Program-made: the position numbers and the translations under genes
The notes under the pieces: generated by a model
Databases searched by the model: none
What the model saw: only the letters and a program-made list of their open reading frames with translations
Told to the model about the DNA's origin: nothing
Shown here: positions 8,315-16,494 of the stretch, piece after piece
Position numbering within the stretch: position 1 is the first letter of the stretch
Layout of the letters: every line of letters begins with the position of its first letter
Source of the DNA: Gudongella sp049310905
GTDB taxonomy: Bacteria; Bacillota; Clostridia; Tissierellales; Tissierellaceae
DNA: 64,000 bases
Direction of reading: 5' to 3'
Assembly: GCF_049310905.1 (NCBI RefSeq)
Contig: NZ_JBMEMN010000006.1
Location: 18,651 to 82,650 of the forward strand

Positions 8315-9978
8315 TATTCAATGGCAAATAGGTAATAGTAAAGTGGTTGACCGCCAAATACAACCTCAATATCAAGATTGCTATATTTCGCTTCAAGTAA
8401 TTCAGCTAACTTACTTGCTTGCTCTTCTGTTACATCACTTCCATATATAATCGTTATTATGGAGGACTCCTGATCCACTAACTTCTCAATAAGTTGTTGC
8501 GAAACAGTATTTACGTCATTTCCAGCAGCCAGAATATCTTTATCAGAAAGACCGATTATATCGTTTTTCCTAATATCAGTACCATTAAATTCTGTGTCTC
8601 TAACTGCAAAAGTAACCTGTCCAGTTTTTACTTCGTCTATAGCATTAATCATACTCTCCAAATTTATCTCAAGCTCAACATCTTCATCCAGTACCAGCAA
8701 TGCAGATATACCTTGCGGAATCGATTTTGTTGGAATAACACTAATACTCCGTTCACTCAGGTGCTTTGTTTGTTCTGCAGCTAAAATAATATTACTATTA
8801 TTAGGTAATATTATAACATGTTCTCCTTTTGTCTTGTCAATTGCCGAAAGTATATCTTCAGTACTTGGATTCATAGTCTGACCACCTGAAACTATAACAT
8901 CAACATTCATATCTTTAAAAAGCTCATCAATTCCTTCTCCTAATGAGATAGCAATGATTGAGTACCTTTTCTGTTCATCATTGATAGTTTCATTAACGTA
9001 ATTATTATTGTTTAATCTCGAAAGCTCATCCTTTAGTAATACCTCTTCGTGCTGATAACGCATATTGTCAATTTTAATGTCGCTTAATTCACCGAGCTTT
9101 AAAGCTTTTTCAAGTACATCTCCAGGATTATTTGTGTGTATATGAACCTTTATAATTCCTTCTCCACCCACAACCAGCAAAGAATCTGCGTTTGCTGATA
9201 TCTGTTCCCTAAATTCCTCAACATCACCATAATTGGTGTTAATCATAAATTCTGTACAATACCCAAACTCAATATCGTCTGTATCTATGTGGTCCCTTTT
9301 CTTTGGTTTTTCAATAATCGGCTCTACTTGAATTTGTGAAGGTACAACCAATGATCTCTTTTCATCAGAAATTGCCTCAAGAGCACCTTCAATTAAATAC
9401 AGTAGTCCCTTCCCACCTGCATCAACAACACCTGCCTGTTTCAGCACAGGAAGCATATCAGGAGTCTTGCTAAGAATATCATTACCATGAAGTAAAACTT
9501 CTTCTAGAAATTGAACCATATCTTCGTTTTGGTTACAGATTGACATGGCTTTTTCGCCACACTCTCTTGCAACTGTAAGAATAGTCCCTTCAGTTGGCTT
9601 CATTACGGCCTTATAAGCTGTATCTGCAGCCTTCTTAAGCCCTAGCGCAAAAGTTGCAATATCAATTTCTTTTTTTCCTTCCAAGCCACTTGCAAAGCCG
9701 CGGAATAACTGTGAAAGTATTACCCCTGAGTTGCCTCTTGCTCCCATAAGAGAGCCCTGGCTGGCCGCCTGAGCGACTTTGTGAGCATCATTTTCTTGAA
9801 CATCTAATCCTTGTTTCAATGCGGATTTCATGGTTAGGAGCATATTTGTACCTGTATCACCATCAGGTACAGGAAATACATTCAACGAATTTACTTCATC
9901 CTTGTTTGCTTCAAGCTTAAATGCAGCACTTTCCAATATAACCTTAAGTTTATATCCATCTATTGTTTTAGTATTCAT
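8314..9978 (-). CDS. fakA: DhaL/DegV-like protein, fatty acid kinase subunit FakA (YloV)
   Basis: FakA-type kinase that, with a lipid-carrying FakB (DegV) partner, phosphorylates exogenous fatty acids for phospholipid synthesis by PlsX/PlsY. The N-terminal DhaL domain (about 1-210) contains VFPVPDGDTGTNMLLTM, the ATP/Mg-binding Asp cluster, and GSLMGARGNSGVILSQ; the C-terminal part is the DegV-like domain, ending in YGSDVTEEQA and GGQPLYYYLFAIE. Its 554 residues match FakA/YloV. No fakB is in this window. It follows the Asp23 gene by 14 nt, the classic asp23-yloV pair of Firmicutes, and ends at a strong terminator. Kinase activity is inferred from the family. Confidence 0.93.
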   Translation of the reverse strand: MNTKTIDGYKLKVILESAAFKLEANKDEVNSLNVFPVPDGDTGTNMLLTMKSALKQGLDVQENDAHKVAQAASQGSLMGARGNSGVILSQLFRGFASGLEGKKEIDIATFALGLKKAADTAYKAVMKPTEGTILTVARECGEKAMSICNQNEDMVQFLEEVLLHGNDILSKTPDMLPVLKQAGVVDAGGKGLLYLIEGALEAISDEKRSLVVPSQIQVEPIIEKPKKRDHIDTDDIEFGYCTEFMINTNYGDVEEFREQISANADSLLVVGGEGIIKVHIHTNNPGDVLEKALKLGELSDIKIDNMRYQHEEVLLKDELSRLNNNNYVNETINDEQKRYSIIAISLGEGIDELFKDMNVDVIVSGGQTMNPSTEDILSAIDKTKGEHVIILPNNSNIILAAEQTKHLSERSISVIPTKSIPQGISALLVLDEDVELEINLESMINAIDEVKTGQVTFAVRDTEFNGTDIRKNDIIGLSDKDILAAGNDVNTVSQQLIEKLVDQESSIITIIYGSDVTEEQASKLAELLEAKYSNLDIEVVFGGQPLYYYLFAIE

Positions 9979-9992
9979 CTTTGACCTCCTAA

Positions 9993-10349
9993 TTACTTGT
10001 CGACTCGGATTCCTTGGACAAAGACATTAACTTTGTCTACCTTCAATCCGGTGAAGTTCTCAATATTAAATTTAACTCTGTCTATTATATTCTTGCATAC
10101 CACCGAGATTTTAACTCCAAATTCCAATATTACGTACATATCTATTGTAATAAGGTTGTCTTTGATATATACTTTGATTCCTCTTGTTAATGAGTCGGAT
10201 TTCAACAATTCAAAAAAACCATCTTTTGCATCTTTTGCAGCCATACCTACAATACCATAGCTTTCCATTGCTGATATTCCTGCCAGTGATGCAAACACGT
10301 TGTCATTTATATTTAGATCTCCAAATTCCGTTTTCATTTTGACCGGCAT
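9993..10349 (-). CDS. Asp23/Gls24 family envelope-stress response protein
   Basis: 118 residues of the Asp23 (YloU) family: a small alpha/beta protein, found near the membrane in staphylococci, of uncertain function. Recognisable family features are ISAMESYGIVGMAAKD near the N-terminus and the repeating beta-strand segment KVYIKDNLITIDMYVILEFG. An upstream GTG/ATG would add 11 residues, but GGGAGGT precedes the ATG at 10349 by 6-7 nt and homologues begin there. It is divergent from rpmB, as in many Firmicutes, and co-transcribed with fakA. Confidence 0.92.
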   Translation of the reverse strand: MPVKMKTEFGDLNINDNVFASLAGISAMESYGIVGMAAKDAKDGFFELLKSDSLTRGIKVYIKDNLITIDMYVILEFGVKISVVCKNIIDRVKFNIENFTGLKVDKVNVFVQGIRVDK

Positions 10350-10471
10350 AACTATACCTCCCTGTGTTTTACTCTTATCCATACTATTTTACATTATTAG
10401 TTGTAATTGTTCAACTAAAACAACAATATTAGTAATATTAGGTTGCAATTCTATAATCTCCTGTGTTAAAA

Positions 10472-10477
10472 TATAAT
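10472..10477 (+). promoter_or_regulatory. Possible -10 box of the rpmB promoter
   Basis: TATAAT at 10472-10477, 60 nt before the rpmB start. No good -35 lies at 17 nt (TTCTAT), so this is a weak call. Confidence 0.35.
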
Positions 10478-10536
10478 ATGTTGCAGAGAATAATATTAAA
10501 AACATTATGCCTGTCAGGAATTAAGGAGGTGTTTTC

Positions 10537-10728
10537 ATGTCTAAGAAATGTGAAATTTGTGGAAAAAGTAAGGTATTTGGAAATAAGGTGACCTTCTCCA
10601 ATAAAAAGAGTTCAAGAACATGGGCTCCAAATATAAGAAGAGTAAAGGCAGTTGTAAAAGGATCAGTCAAGAGAATCAACGTTTGTACAAGATGCTTGAG
10701 ATCTGGTTATGTTCAAAGAGCCATTTAG
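10537..10728 (+). CDS. rpmB: 50S ribosomal protein bL28
   Basis: 63-residue large-subunit protein. Two CxxC pairs (CEIC near the N-terminus and CTRC near the C-terminus) give the zinc-containing form. The central basic region is typical of bL28. The ATG is preceded by AAGGAGGTG. It is divergent from asp23-fakA, the standard Firmicutes arrangement, and ends at a strong bidirectional hairpin. Confidence 0.97.
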   Translation: MSKKCEICGKSKVFGNKVTFSNKKSSRTWAPNIRRVKAVVKGSVKRINVCTRCLRSGYVQRAI

Positions 10729-10747
10729 TCCACACTTACAAGAATAA

Positions 10748-10784
10748 AAAGCTTATTATGATAATCTCATAATAAGCTTTTTTT
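10748..10784. terminator. Bidirectional terminator between rpmB and thiN
   Basis: A 14-bp perfect stem (10748-10761 with 10767-10780) has a 5-nt loop; T-tract TTTTTTT on the plus strand and an A-rich flank giving U residues on the minus strand. It serves both convergent genes. Confidence 0.9.
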
Positions 10785-10796
10785 CATTTGTGAAAT

Positions 10797-11432
10797 TTAG
10801 TCTCTGGACTTCACAAGGAAACCCTCACCTGAATGTCTGATGATTTTTCCTAATTCATCATCAATGTAGTTGCTTATTCCAAGACTTGACCCGTATCTTA
10901 TGTGAGTCTCTTGTAAGGGATAATGAAAACCTTCCAGCGTTACAGTGACACCCTCTGGTCCTACAGGTAGTATAGAATAATAGTAATCAGGATCCTTCCT
11001 TAACAAAATTTCAATAGGTAGATAGGATATTTCATTGTTATCGTTTATAATTTTTATGCTTATTCCATCTAAATGATAAGATCGTATCATAAATATATTT
11101 GATAACGAATGATCTATCCTACTACCAGTGCCACCAATGATAGTTATTTCTGTACACCCTTTTTCTACCAGTAAGTCTATGGCCAACTCAGTATCTGTCT
11201 TGTCTTTTTCTATAGGGTATCTGCAAATTGTTGTACTGGAATCTAAATCTTCGATTAAGTTAATGTCGTCAATGGAATCAAAATCTCCAATTAAATAATC
11301 TATTCTGCAGCTAGCTTCTGATATATTATAGAATCCACTATCAGCTGCGACTATAATATCTGCTTCTTTACATAGATCAATCAATATACCATTTCTTACT
11401 CCTGTGCCTCCAGCAGAAATTAATCCTTTCAT
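10797..11432 (-). CDS. thiN: Thiamine pyrophosphokinase
   Basis: Transfers pyrophosphate from ATP to thiamine, making thiamine pyrophosphate. Family motifs: GLISAGGTGVRNG, VAADSGFYN, YLIGDFDSIDD (the Asp-rich substrate site), and KDKTDTELAIDLLVEKG, followed by GGTGSRIDHSLSN. I start at the ATG at 11432 (211 residues): AAGGA lies 7 nt before it, and the 15-residue extension possible upstream would overlap thiT. Directly after thiT and under the same TPP riboswitch, it completes a thiamine uptake-and-activation unit. Confidence 0.95.
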   Translation of the reverse strand: MKGLISAGGTGVRNGILIDLCKEADIIVAADSGFYNISEASCRIDYLIGDFDSIDDINLIEDLDSSTTICRYPIEKDKTDTELAIDLLVEKGCTEITIIGGTGSRIDHSLSNIFMIRSYHLDGISIKIINDNNEISYLPIEILLRKDPDYYYSILPVGPEGVTVTLEGFHYPLQETHIRYGSSLGISNYIDDELGKIIRHSGEGFLVKSRD

Positions 11433-11442
11433 AAAACCATCC

Positions 11443-11988
11443 TTACCGTATGAATTTTTGTATCGGTTTCCATACAAGTACCATAACTATCATGGATATA
11501 ATCAATTCAGGTATAAGATAAGTAGCGTTATAAATAATCGAATAAATCCATGGATTCTGGTCCCCTGCATATTCTGCGAAAAATACGACTCCTGAAAGGA
11601 CATGGAATATAAGACGGCCTGTAATTGCCAATGATACTCCAAGCAAAACTGAACCATATCCTTTTTTGCCTTTCTTTGTAGTAAGAACGTATGCTATGCC
11701 AGCTAATCCTAAAGATCCAAATGCAAATGGATAATCTAACAGCAATTGCAGTGGATGTACAAAAAATGGTTTTAAAATAAAATCCAACATACCATAAGTC
11801 ACACCAACCGCTACCCCAGGGGCAAGCCCCCATCTTATTGCAAAAATCATAATTGGAATCATACTGCCAGCGGTTACACTACCCCCATTGGGTGCTTGAT
11901 AGATTCTCACATAACTTAGAAGGGCAGATAATGCTATCATCATTCCTCCCTCTGTCAACATCAATACTTTACTTCTTTTTTGTTCCAT
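11443..11988 (-). CDS. thiT: ECF transporter thiamine-binding S component ThiT
   Basis: Membrane substrate-capture subunit for thiamine, used with a shared ECF energizing module not in this window. 181 residues with about six hydrophobic helices and ThiT features: LTEGGMMIALSALLSYV in the first helix, APNGGSVTAGSMIPIM, FKPFFVHPLQ-like loop, LLDYPFAFGSLGL, and YNATYLIPELIIS near the C-terminus. The start ATG has AAGGAGG spaced about 9 nt. A TPP riboswitch with its own promoter precedes it, so expression should fall when TPP is plentiful; the substrate call rests on both the sequence and that leader. Confidence 0.96.
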   Translation of the reverse strand: MEQKRSKVLMLTEGGMMIALSALLSYVRIYQAPNGGSVTAGSMIPIMIFAIRWGLAPGVAVGVTYGMLDFILKPFFVHPLQLLLDYPFAFGSLGLAGIAYVLTTKKGKKGYGSVLLGVSLAITGRLIFHVLSGVVFFAEYAGDQNPWIYSIIYNATYLIPELIISMIVMVLVWKPIQKFIR

Positions 11989-12040
11989 ATTATATTAAAC
12001 CTCCTTATTTTGGTTTGAATATAACAGCGTGAGTTAGTAC

Positions 12041-12070
12041 AAAAAACCCATTGCTATGAAGGCAATGGGT
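12041..12070 (-). terminator. Riboswitch-controlled terminator before thiT
   Basis: On the minus strand a 9-bp perfect stem, ACCCATTGC with GCAATGGGT, and a 7-nt loop are followed by six U residues (12046-12041). It lies between the TPP aptamer and the thiT ribosome site and is the likely expression platform. Confidence 0.88.
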
Positions 12071-12084
12071 ATAATTTCTATACA

Positions 12085-12166
12085 CACTTCCCTCCGCTAG
12101 AATTACCTAGTTCAGGTCTTAAGGGTCGAGAACTACTCTCTCTCAGCTTACGCTCCCCCAGTGCTG
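12085..12166 (-). promoter_or_regulatory. TPP riboswitch aptamer (THI element)
   Basis: The minus strand carries the conserved THI-box pieces in order: GGGGGAGC, CTGAGAGAG, GACCCTT, GACCTGA and GCGGAGGGAAG. The ends GCACT and AGTGT pair as helix P1. A terminator follows 15 nt later, so binding of TPP should switch off thiT-thiN by attenuation. Confidence 0.95.
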
Positions 12167-12188
12167 TAAATATTCTTTTGTTAATTTG

Positions 12189-12217
12189 ATAATATCACAA
12201 GTTAAAAAATTCCTCAA
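12189..12217 (-). promoter_or_regulatory. Promoter of the thiT-thiN riboswitch transcript
   Basis: Minus strand TTGAGG (12217-12212), a 17-nt spacer and TATTAT (12194-12189), about 22 nt before the aptamer. It makes thiT-thiN independent of rpe. Confidence 0.7.
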
Positions 12218-12241
12218 CTACTAAAACTATATACATATATA

Positions 12242-12895
12242 TTATGCTATCAGTTCTTTAAACTTCTTAACTCTACTTTCCACATCATCTGTTGCAAAAA
12301 TCCCAGATCCAACAACAATTAGGTCAGCTCCAGCATCGATAATTTCTCTTGCATTTTCTAGCTTTATCCCACCATCGACCTCAAGAATAATATCATTTCC
12401 AGACTTGACAATCATATCCTTAAGTTTCATTATTTTTTCAGTCATTGCCGGGATATAACTCTGTCCTCCAAACCCAGGATTTACTGACATTATTAGGATC
12501 AGATCAATATCGTCCATTAAGTATTCCAACACATCCAAAGGTGTTGAAGGATTTAGTGAAACACCCGCTTTAGCACCCTTATTCCTTATTTCTTGTAGTG
12601 TTCGGTGGAGGTGGATGGAAGCATCTGGATGAACTGTTATAATGTCTGAGCCGGCATCAATAAAATCATCAATAAATCTCTCTGGTCTATCTACCATAAG
12701 ATGTACATCAAAAGGTAGTTTTGTCGTACCCCTTATTTTCTTGATAACAGGTGCTCCAAAAGTGATGTTTGGTACATAGATTCCATCCATAACATCAAGA
12801 TGAACATAATCTGCTCCACCCTTTTCTAGAATATCTATTTCTTTTCCAAGTTTTGAGAAGTCTGCAGAAAGTAATGAAGGTGCTAATTTTGCCAT
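12242..12895 (-). CDS. rpe: Ribulose-phosphate 3-epimerase
   Basis: Interconverts ribulose-5-phosphate and xylulose-5-phosphate in the pentose phosphate pathway. A 217-residue TIM barrel with LAPSLLSADFSKLG at the start, VHLDVMDGIYVPNITFG (metal-binding His and Asp), PFDVHLMVDRPE, MSVNPGFGGQSYIP and VDGGIKLENA with the catalytic Asp, and the phosphate loop IVVGSGIF. The ATG at 12895 has AGGAG 7 nt before it; a start 11 codons earlier inside rsgA is unlikely. The prkC-rsgA-rpe-thiN order is conserved in Firmicutes. Confidence 0.97.
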   Translation of the reverse strand: MAKLAPSLLSADFSKLGKEIDILEKGGADYVHLDVMDGIYVPNITFGAPVIKKIRGTTKLPFDVHLMVDRPERFIDDFIDAGSDIITVHPDASIHLHRTLQEIRNKGAKAGVSLNPSTPLDVLEYLMDDIDLILIMSVNPGFGGQSYIPAMTEKIMKLKDMIVKSGNDIILEVDGGIKLENAREIIDAGADLIVVGSGIFATDDVESRVKKFKELIA

Positions 12896-12896
12896 A

Positions 12897-13775
12897 TTAA
12901 TATCTCCTCTTTCTGTTCTTGATTTCATTAATCATCATTATATAATTTTTATACCTTTCCTCACTTAGCTTATTAGATTCAACAGCTTTCTTTACTGCAC
13001 ATCCAGGTTCGTTTAAATGAATACAACTGGAAAATTTACACTGCCCGTTGTATTCTTCAATATCCTTGAAATAATGTTTCAAATCAATCTCATCTTCTAT
13101 GAAATCAAGACTAAGTGAACTAAAACCCGGGCTATCCAATACGAATGAGTTCTTATTAAGCTCGAGTAGCTCTACGTGTCTGGTGGTGTGTTTACCTCTT
13201 GATGTTTTTAAACTGATTTTCCCAATTTCAAGATCATAGTTTGTATTAATCGAATTCAACAAAGAAGATTTTCCAACACCTGATGGTCCTGCAAATACAC
13301 TTATATGGTTTTCCAGGAAATCTTTTAGTTCCTCCAAGCCTTCGTTCTCTTTTACGCTGGTTAGTATTGTTTTATAACCCGCATTTTTATAAATACTTCC
13401 AACAAACTCTGCATATTCCCGATCGATTTCACACTTATTGATGCAAATTAAAACATCGAGACCCTGTTCATCAGCCATAACAAGCATTCTGTCTAGAAGC
13501 CAAGTATTCAAATCAGGGTTTCTAATGCTTGAAACTATAACAGCCTGAGTGACATTTGCAACTGGAGGTCTTAATAATTCAGTTTTCCTATCAAATATTT
13601 CCTCAATGTAGCCATTATTATCTTCTGCACTGATTCTTATACTAACTTTATCTCCAACAAGGGGAGTTATATTTGTTTCTCTAAAATTTCCTCTAGCTCT
13701 ACTCTGGATAATGCCTTTCTCCGTGCGTACATAATAAAACCCGCCGATTCCTTTAACTATTGTACCCTCAATCAT
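12897..13775 (-). CDS. rsgA: Small ribosomal subunit biogenesis GTPase RsgA
   Basis: Late 30S assembly GTPase. 292 residues: N-terminal OB fold (about 1-65), then a circularly permuted GTPase in which the G4 motif (NKCE) comes before the G1 P-loop GPSGVGKSSLLN and G3 DSPGF, and a C-terminal zinc site (C-x5-C-x-H-x5-C in CKFSSCIHLNEPGC). All key residues are present. It lies 3 nt after prkC and is followed directly by rpe, the conserved order. Confidence 0.97.
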   Translation of the reverse strand: MIEGTIVKGIGGFYYVRTEKGIIQSRARGNFRETNITPLVGDKVSIRISAEDNNGYIEEIFDRKTELLRPPVANVTQAVIVSSIRNPDLNTWLLDRMLVMADEQGLDVLICINKCEIDREYAEFVGSIYKNAGYKTILTSVKENEGLEELKDFLENHISVFAGPSGVGKSSLLNSINTNYDLEIGKISLKTSRGKHTTRHVELLELNKNSFVLDSPGFSSLSLDFIEDEIDLKHYFKDIEEYNGQCKFSSCIHLNEPGCAVKKAVESNKLSEERYKNYIMMINEIKNRKRRY

Positions 13776-13778
13776 TAA

Positions 13779-15740
13779 TCAACCCTCTTTTACTCTGGTA
13801 AATTGATATATTCCATCGTAATATACTTCAAACTGTGCACCAGGGACTCCATTAACAGTCACCTGGAAGGATCCATCATCTGCTTGATGAGTTTCAGAAT
13901 AAACCATGGTTGCATCCCCACCCTGCTTTCTGAAAATGGTTATCTCTGTTTCTTCCCTGTCTGTAAATGGTGTCAATGTGAATGTAAAACTACTCTCTTC
14001 ATCAGATGAAGGCGGTTCAGGTTCCTCAACTGGATCTGGTTCAGGTTCTGGTTCAGGACCTGATGAGACATACATATCAACAGCTGTCTTGGTTTCAAGT
14101 GTTGTTCCAGCATCATATGATTGCCATGTAACAACATTTGCAGGAACATCATTATTCGGTTCATATGTTACTTCTCCGACTACCAAGTCAAGCCCTACAA
14201 TATCATTCATAGCCTGGCTTATTTGTGTTCCAATCAATTGGATCATTATGACATCACTGATCTCTTCACCTTTGCTAACAATAAGGTCTATTCTAGTATT
14301 AGGTTCAACCTCCGTGAAGGATTCTATGCTTTGCTCCATTACAACATCTATGGGAACCGTGTCAGAAAAATCGTATTCTACATTCATCCTCATTCCAGCT
14401 TCCTTAATTATTGTTTCAGCCTCAGTAAGAGTCCTGTTGACGAGTAGCGGTACCGTTACTCTGTCAGAACCCAGACTAATTGTCACTGAAACTGGATATC
14501 CGGGTTTTACTCTTACGCCTTCATCAACATTTTGTGAGATAATACGCCCCGCTTCATACTCAGTACTGGATACACTATTAACAACATTCAACTGGAAACC
14601 TTCATCTTTAGCTATTACTTCTGCATCTTCCTGAGTCATTCCAATCAATGAAGGCATCAATATATCATCACTCGTTGAAATATTGTCTCTTAGTCTCATA
14701 TATCCTGCAAATATTAATGTAGCCAATATAAAAGCTGCTAAAATTGCTGAAATTATTACAACCGATTTATTTTTATTATTTCTATTTCGTTTGTTTTTCT
14801 TGCTTCTGTCCATTGTCTGGCTCCTTGATGATTCTCTTTCAGCACTAACGACTGGTATAACCCTTGTCATATCGCTAGTTTCTTCAGTTGTCTGATTTTC
14901 AGGAATGGTTCTTGTATCAATATAGGCCTTTAAATCTCTTAAGAGCTCATCAGCGCTCTGATATCTGTCACCTTGTCTTTTCATGACACATTTCATAATT
15001 ATGTCATTTACTTCTCTTGGTATGTCAGATGAGGCATCCACAGGGGGTACAATATCCTCCTGAACATGCTTAAGTGCTACGCCTATAGGTGTGTCACCAT
15101 TAAAAGGCACCTTCCCTGTAATCATCTCATACATTACTATTCCAAGTGAATAAATATCAGATTTTTCATCTGTATATCCGCCTCTGGCTTGTTCTGGAGA
15201 AAAATAGTGAACTGAGCCTAAAACACTGGAAGTCGTAGTAATGGTCGATGAAGTAACAGCTCTGGCAATTCCAAAGTCTGTCACCTTAACCCGATTATCT
15301 TCGGTTACCATTATGTTATGCGGCTTAATATCCCTATGAACTATATGATTCTTATGTGCATTCGAAAGAGCTTCAGCTATTTGTGTAGCGTAGTAAAGAG
15401 ATTGATCAATCTGTAGCTTTTCATTCCCCACAATCAGTTCTTTTAGTGTCTTGCCTTTGATGTATTCCATAACAATGTAATGGATTTTTTTGTTATCCTG
15501 TTCTTCTGATCCAACATCATAGATATTAAGTATGTTAGGATGAGAAAGGCTTGCAGCTGCCTGAGATTCTCTTCTAAATTTCCTGATAAAATCCTCGTCA
15601 TCCGTGAATTCCTCTTTCAAAATCTTTATTGCAACAAACCTGTCCAACAAATGACATTTAGCTTTATAAACATACGCCATGCCTCCGCTACCAATTTGCT
15701 CAACTATTTCATATCTATTTCCTAGCATTTTCCCTATCAT
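13779..15740 (-). CDS. prkC: Membrane Ser/Thr protein kinase with PASTA repeats (PrkC/Stk)
   Basis: Receptor-type Ser/Thr kinase that senses cell-wall fragments through external PASTA domains. From the ATG at 15740 (GAGGTG five nt before it) it has 653 residues: a Hanks kinase domain (about 10-270) with GSGGMAYVYKA, VAIKIL, HRDIKPHNIM and DFGIAR; a basic juxtamembrane stretch; one membrane helix at about 325-350; and three PASTA repeats (about 355-550). The tail is unusual: a Pro/Glu/Asp-rich linker (PEPEPEPDPVEEPEPP) and a final domain of about 75 residues ending in YYDGIYQFTRVKEG that I do not recognise. The adjacent stp encodes the opposing phosphatase. Confidence 0.96.
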   Translation of the reverse strand: MIGKMLGNRYEIVEQIGSGGMAYVYKAKCHLLDRFVAIKILKEEFTDDEDFIRKFRRESQAAASLSHPNILNIYDVGSEEQDNKKIHYIVMEYIKGKTLKELIVGNEKLQIDQSLYYATQIAEALSNAHKNHIVHRDIKPHNIMVTEDNRVKVTDFGIARAVTSSTITTTSSVLGSVHYFSPEQARGGYTDEKSDIYSLGIVMYEMITGKVPFNGDTPIGVALKHVQEDIVPPVDASSDIPREVNDIIMKCVMKRQGDRYQSADELLRDLKAYIDTRTIPENQTTEETSDMTRVIPVVSAERESSRSQTMDRSKKNKRNRNNKNKSVVIISAILAAFILATLIFAGYMRLRDNISTSDDILMPSLIGMTQEDAEVIAKDEGFQLNVVNSVSSTEYEAGRIISQNVDEGVRVKPGYPVSVTISLGSDRVTVPLLVNRTLTEAETIIKEAGMRMNVEYDFSDTVPIDVVMEQSIESFTEVEPNTRIDLIVSKGEEISDVIMIQLIGTQISQAMNDIVGLDLVVGEVTYEPNNDVPANVVTWQSYDAGTTLETKTAVDMYVSSGPEPEPEPDPVEEPEPPSSDEESSFTFTLTPFTDREETEITIFRKQGGDATMVYSETHQADDGSFQVTVNGVPGAQFEVYYDGIYQFTRVKEG

Positions 15741-15753
15741 TTTTTCACCTCTG

Positions 15754-16482
15754 TTAAAATCTAATCCCCAAAACAGTAATATTGTCATTGCCGCCTTCAA
15801 CTTTAGCTTTCTCTACGGCAATTTCACAAGCTCTCTGTATATCTGTCTCATTGGAAAACGTTTCAATTAATTTTTCTTCAGGTACCATGTTGGTAAGTCC
15901 ATCACTACAAAATACCACTATATCACCTTTTGTAATGTCAATGGTTAAAGTATCCACTTCTATTTCACTGCTAGTACCTACAGCTCGGGTTATTACATTC
16001 CTTTGGGGATGTGTCCTGGCTTCATTCTCTGAAATTTTGCCTTCTTGAAGCAACTGTTGTACAAGTGAGTGATCTTGAGTAATCTGTGACATTTTACCAG
16101 AGCTGATTAAGTAAGCTCTGCTATCTCCGACATGGCCTACAACAATCTTGTCACAGCACAAATATCCCATGGTCAAAGTAGTTCCCATGCCTCTGCAACC
16201 TTCAATTTCCTTTGAGTAGTTGTAAATATGTCTATTGGCATACTCAACACTTTTAATAACGCATTCTCTAATGTTTTTTTCAGTTGTGAGATCTGCAATA
16301 TTTTCTTCCATCCATTCCTTGATAATGTTAATTGCCATAACACTGGCTATCTCACCTGCATTGTGGCCTCCCATCCCATCAGCTACCATAAATAATGGCA
16401 TATGCTGATTTTCAGGTATATAGAGGCTATCTTGGTTAATTTCACGTACCAGTCCTATGTCACTAGCTGCTCCAAACTTCAC
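15754..16482 (-). CDS. stp: PP2C-type Ser/Thr protein phosphatase (Stp/PrpC)
   Basis: Mn-dependent phosphatase that reverses PrkC phosphorylation. 242 residues with the PPM metal-binding motifs: IGLVREINQDSLY, MVADGMGGHNAGE, GTTLTMGYL, VGHVGDSRAYLI, TRAVG and FCSDGLTNMV, plus GGNDNITVLG at the end. It begins at a GTG at 16482 behind GAGGTG. The rlmN-stp-prkC-rsgA-rpe order is conserved in Firmicutes. Confidence 0.96.
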   Translation of the reverse strand: MKFGAASDIGLVREINQDSLYIPENQHMPLFMVADGMGGHNAGEIASVMAINIIKEWMEENIADLTTEKNIRECVIKSVEYANRHIYNYSKEIEGCRGMGTTLTMGYLCCDKIVVGHVGDSRAYLISSGKMSQITQDHSLVQQLLQEGKISENEARTHPQRNVITRAVGTSSEIEVDTLTIDITKGDIVVFCSDGLTNMVPEEKLIETFSNETDIQRACEIAVEKAKVEGGNDNITVLGIRF

Positions 16483-16494
16483 GATATCACCTCG

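Noticed and set aside
13906..14634. 242-codon plus-strand open frame with Ser/Gly repeats
   Set aside because: It is antisense to the PASTA and Pro-Glu linker part of prkC; the GSGSGSGS run is the complement of the acidic linker codons. No ribosome site or family resemblance.
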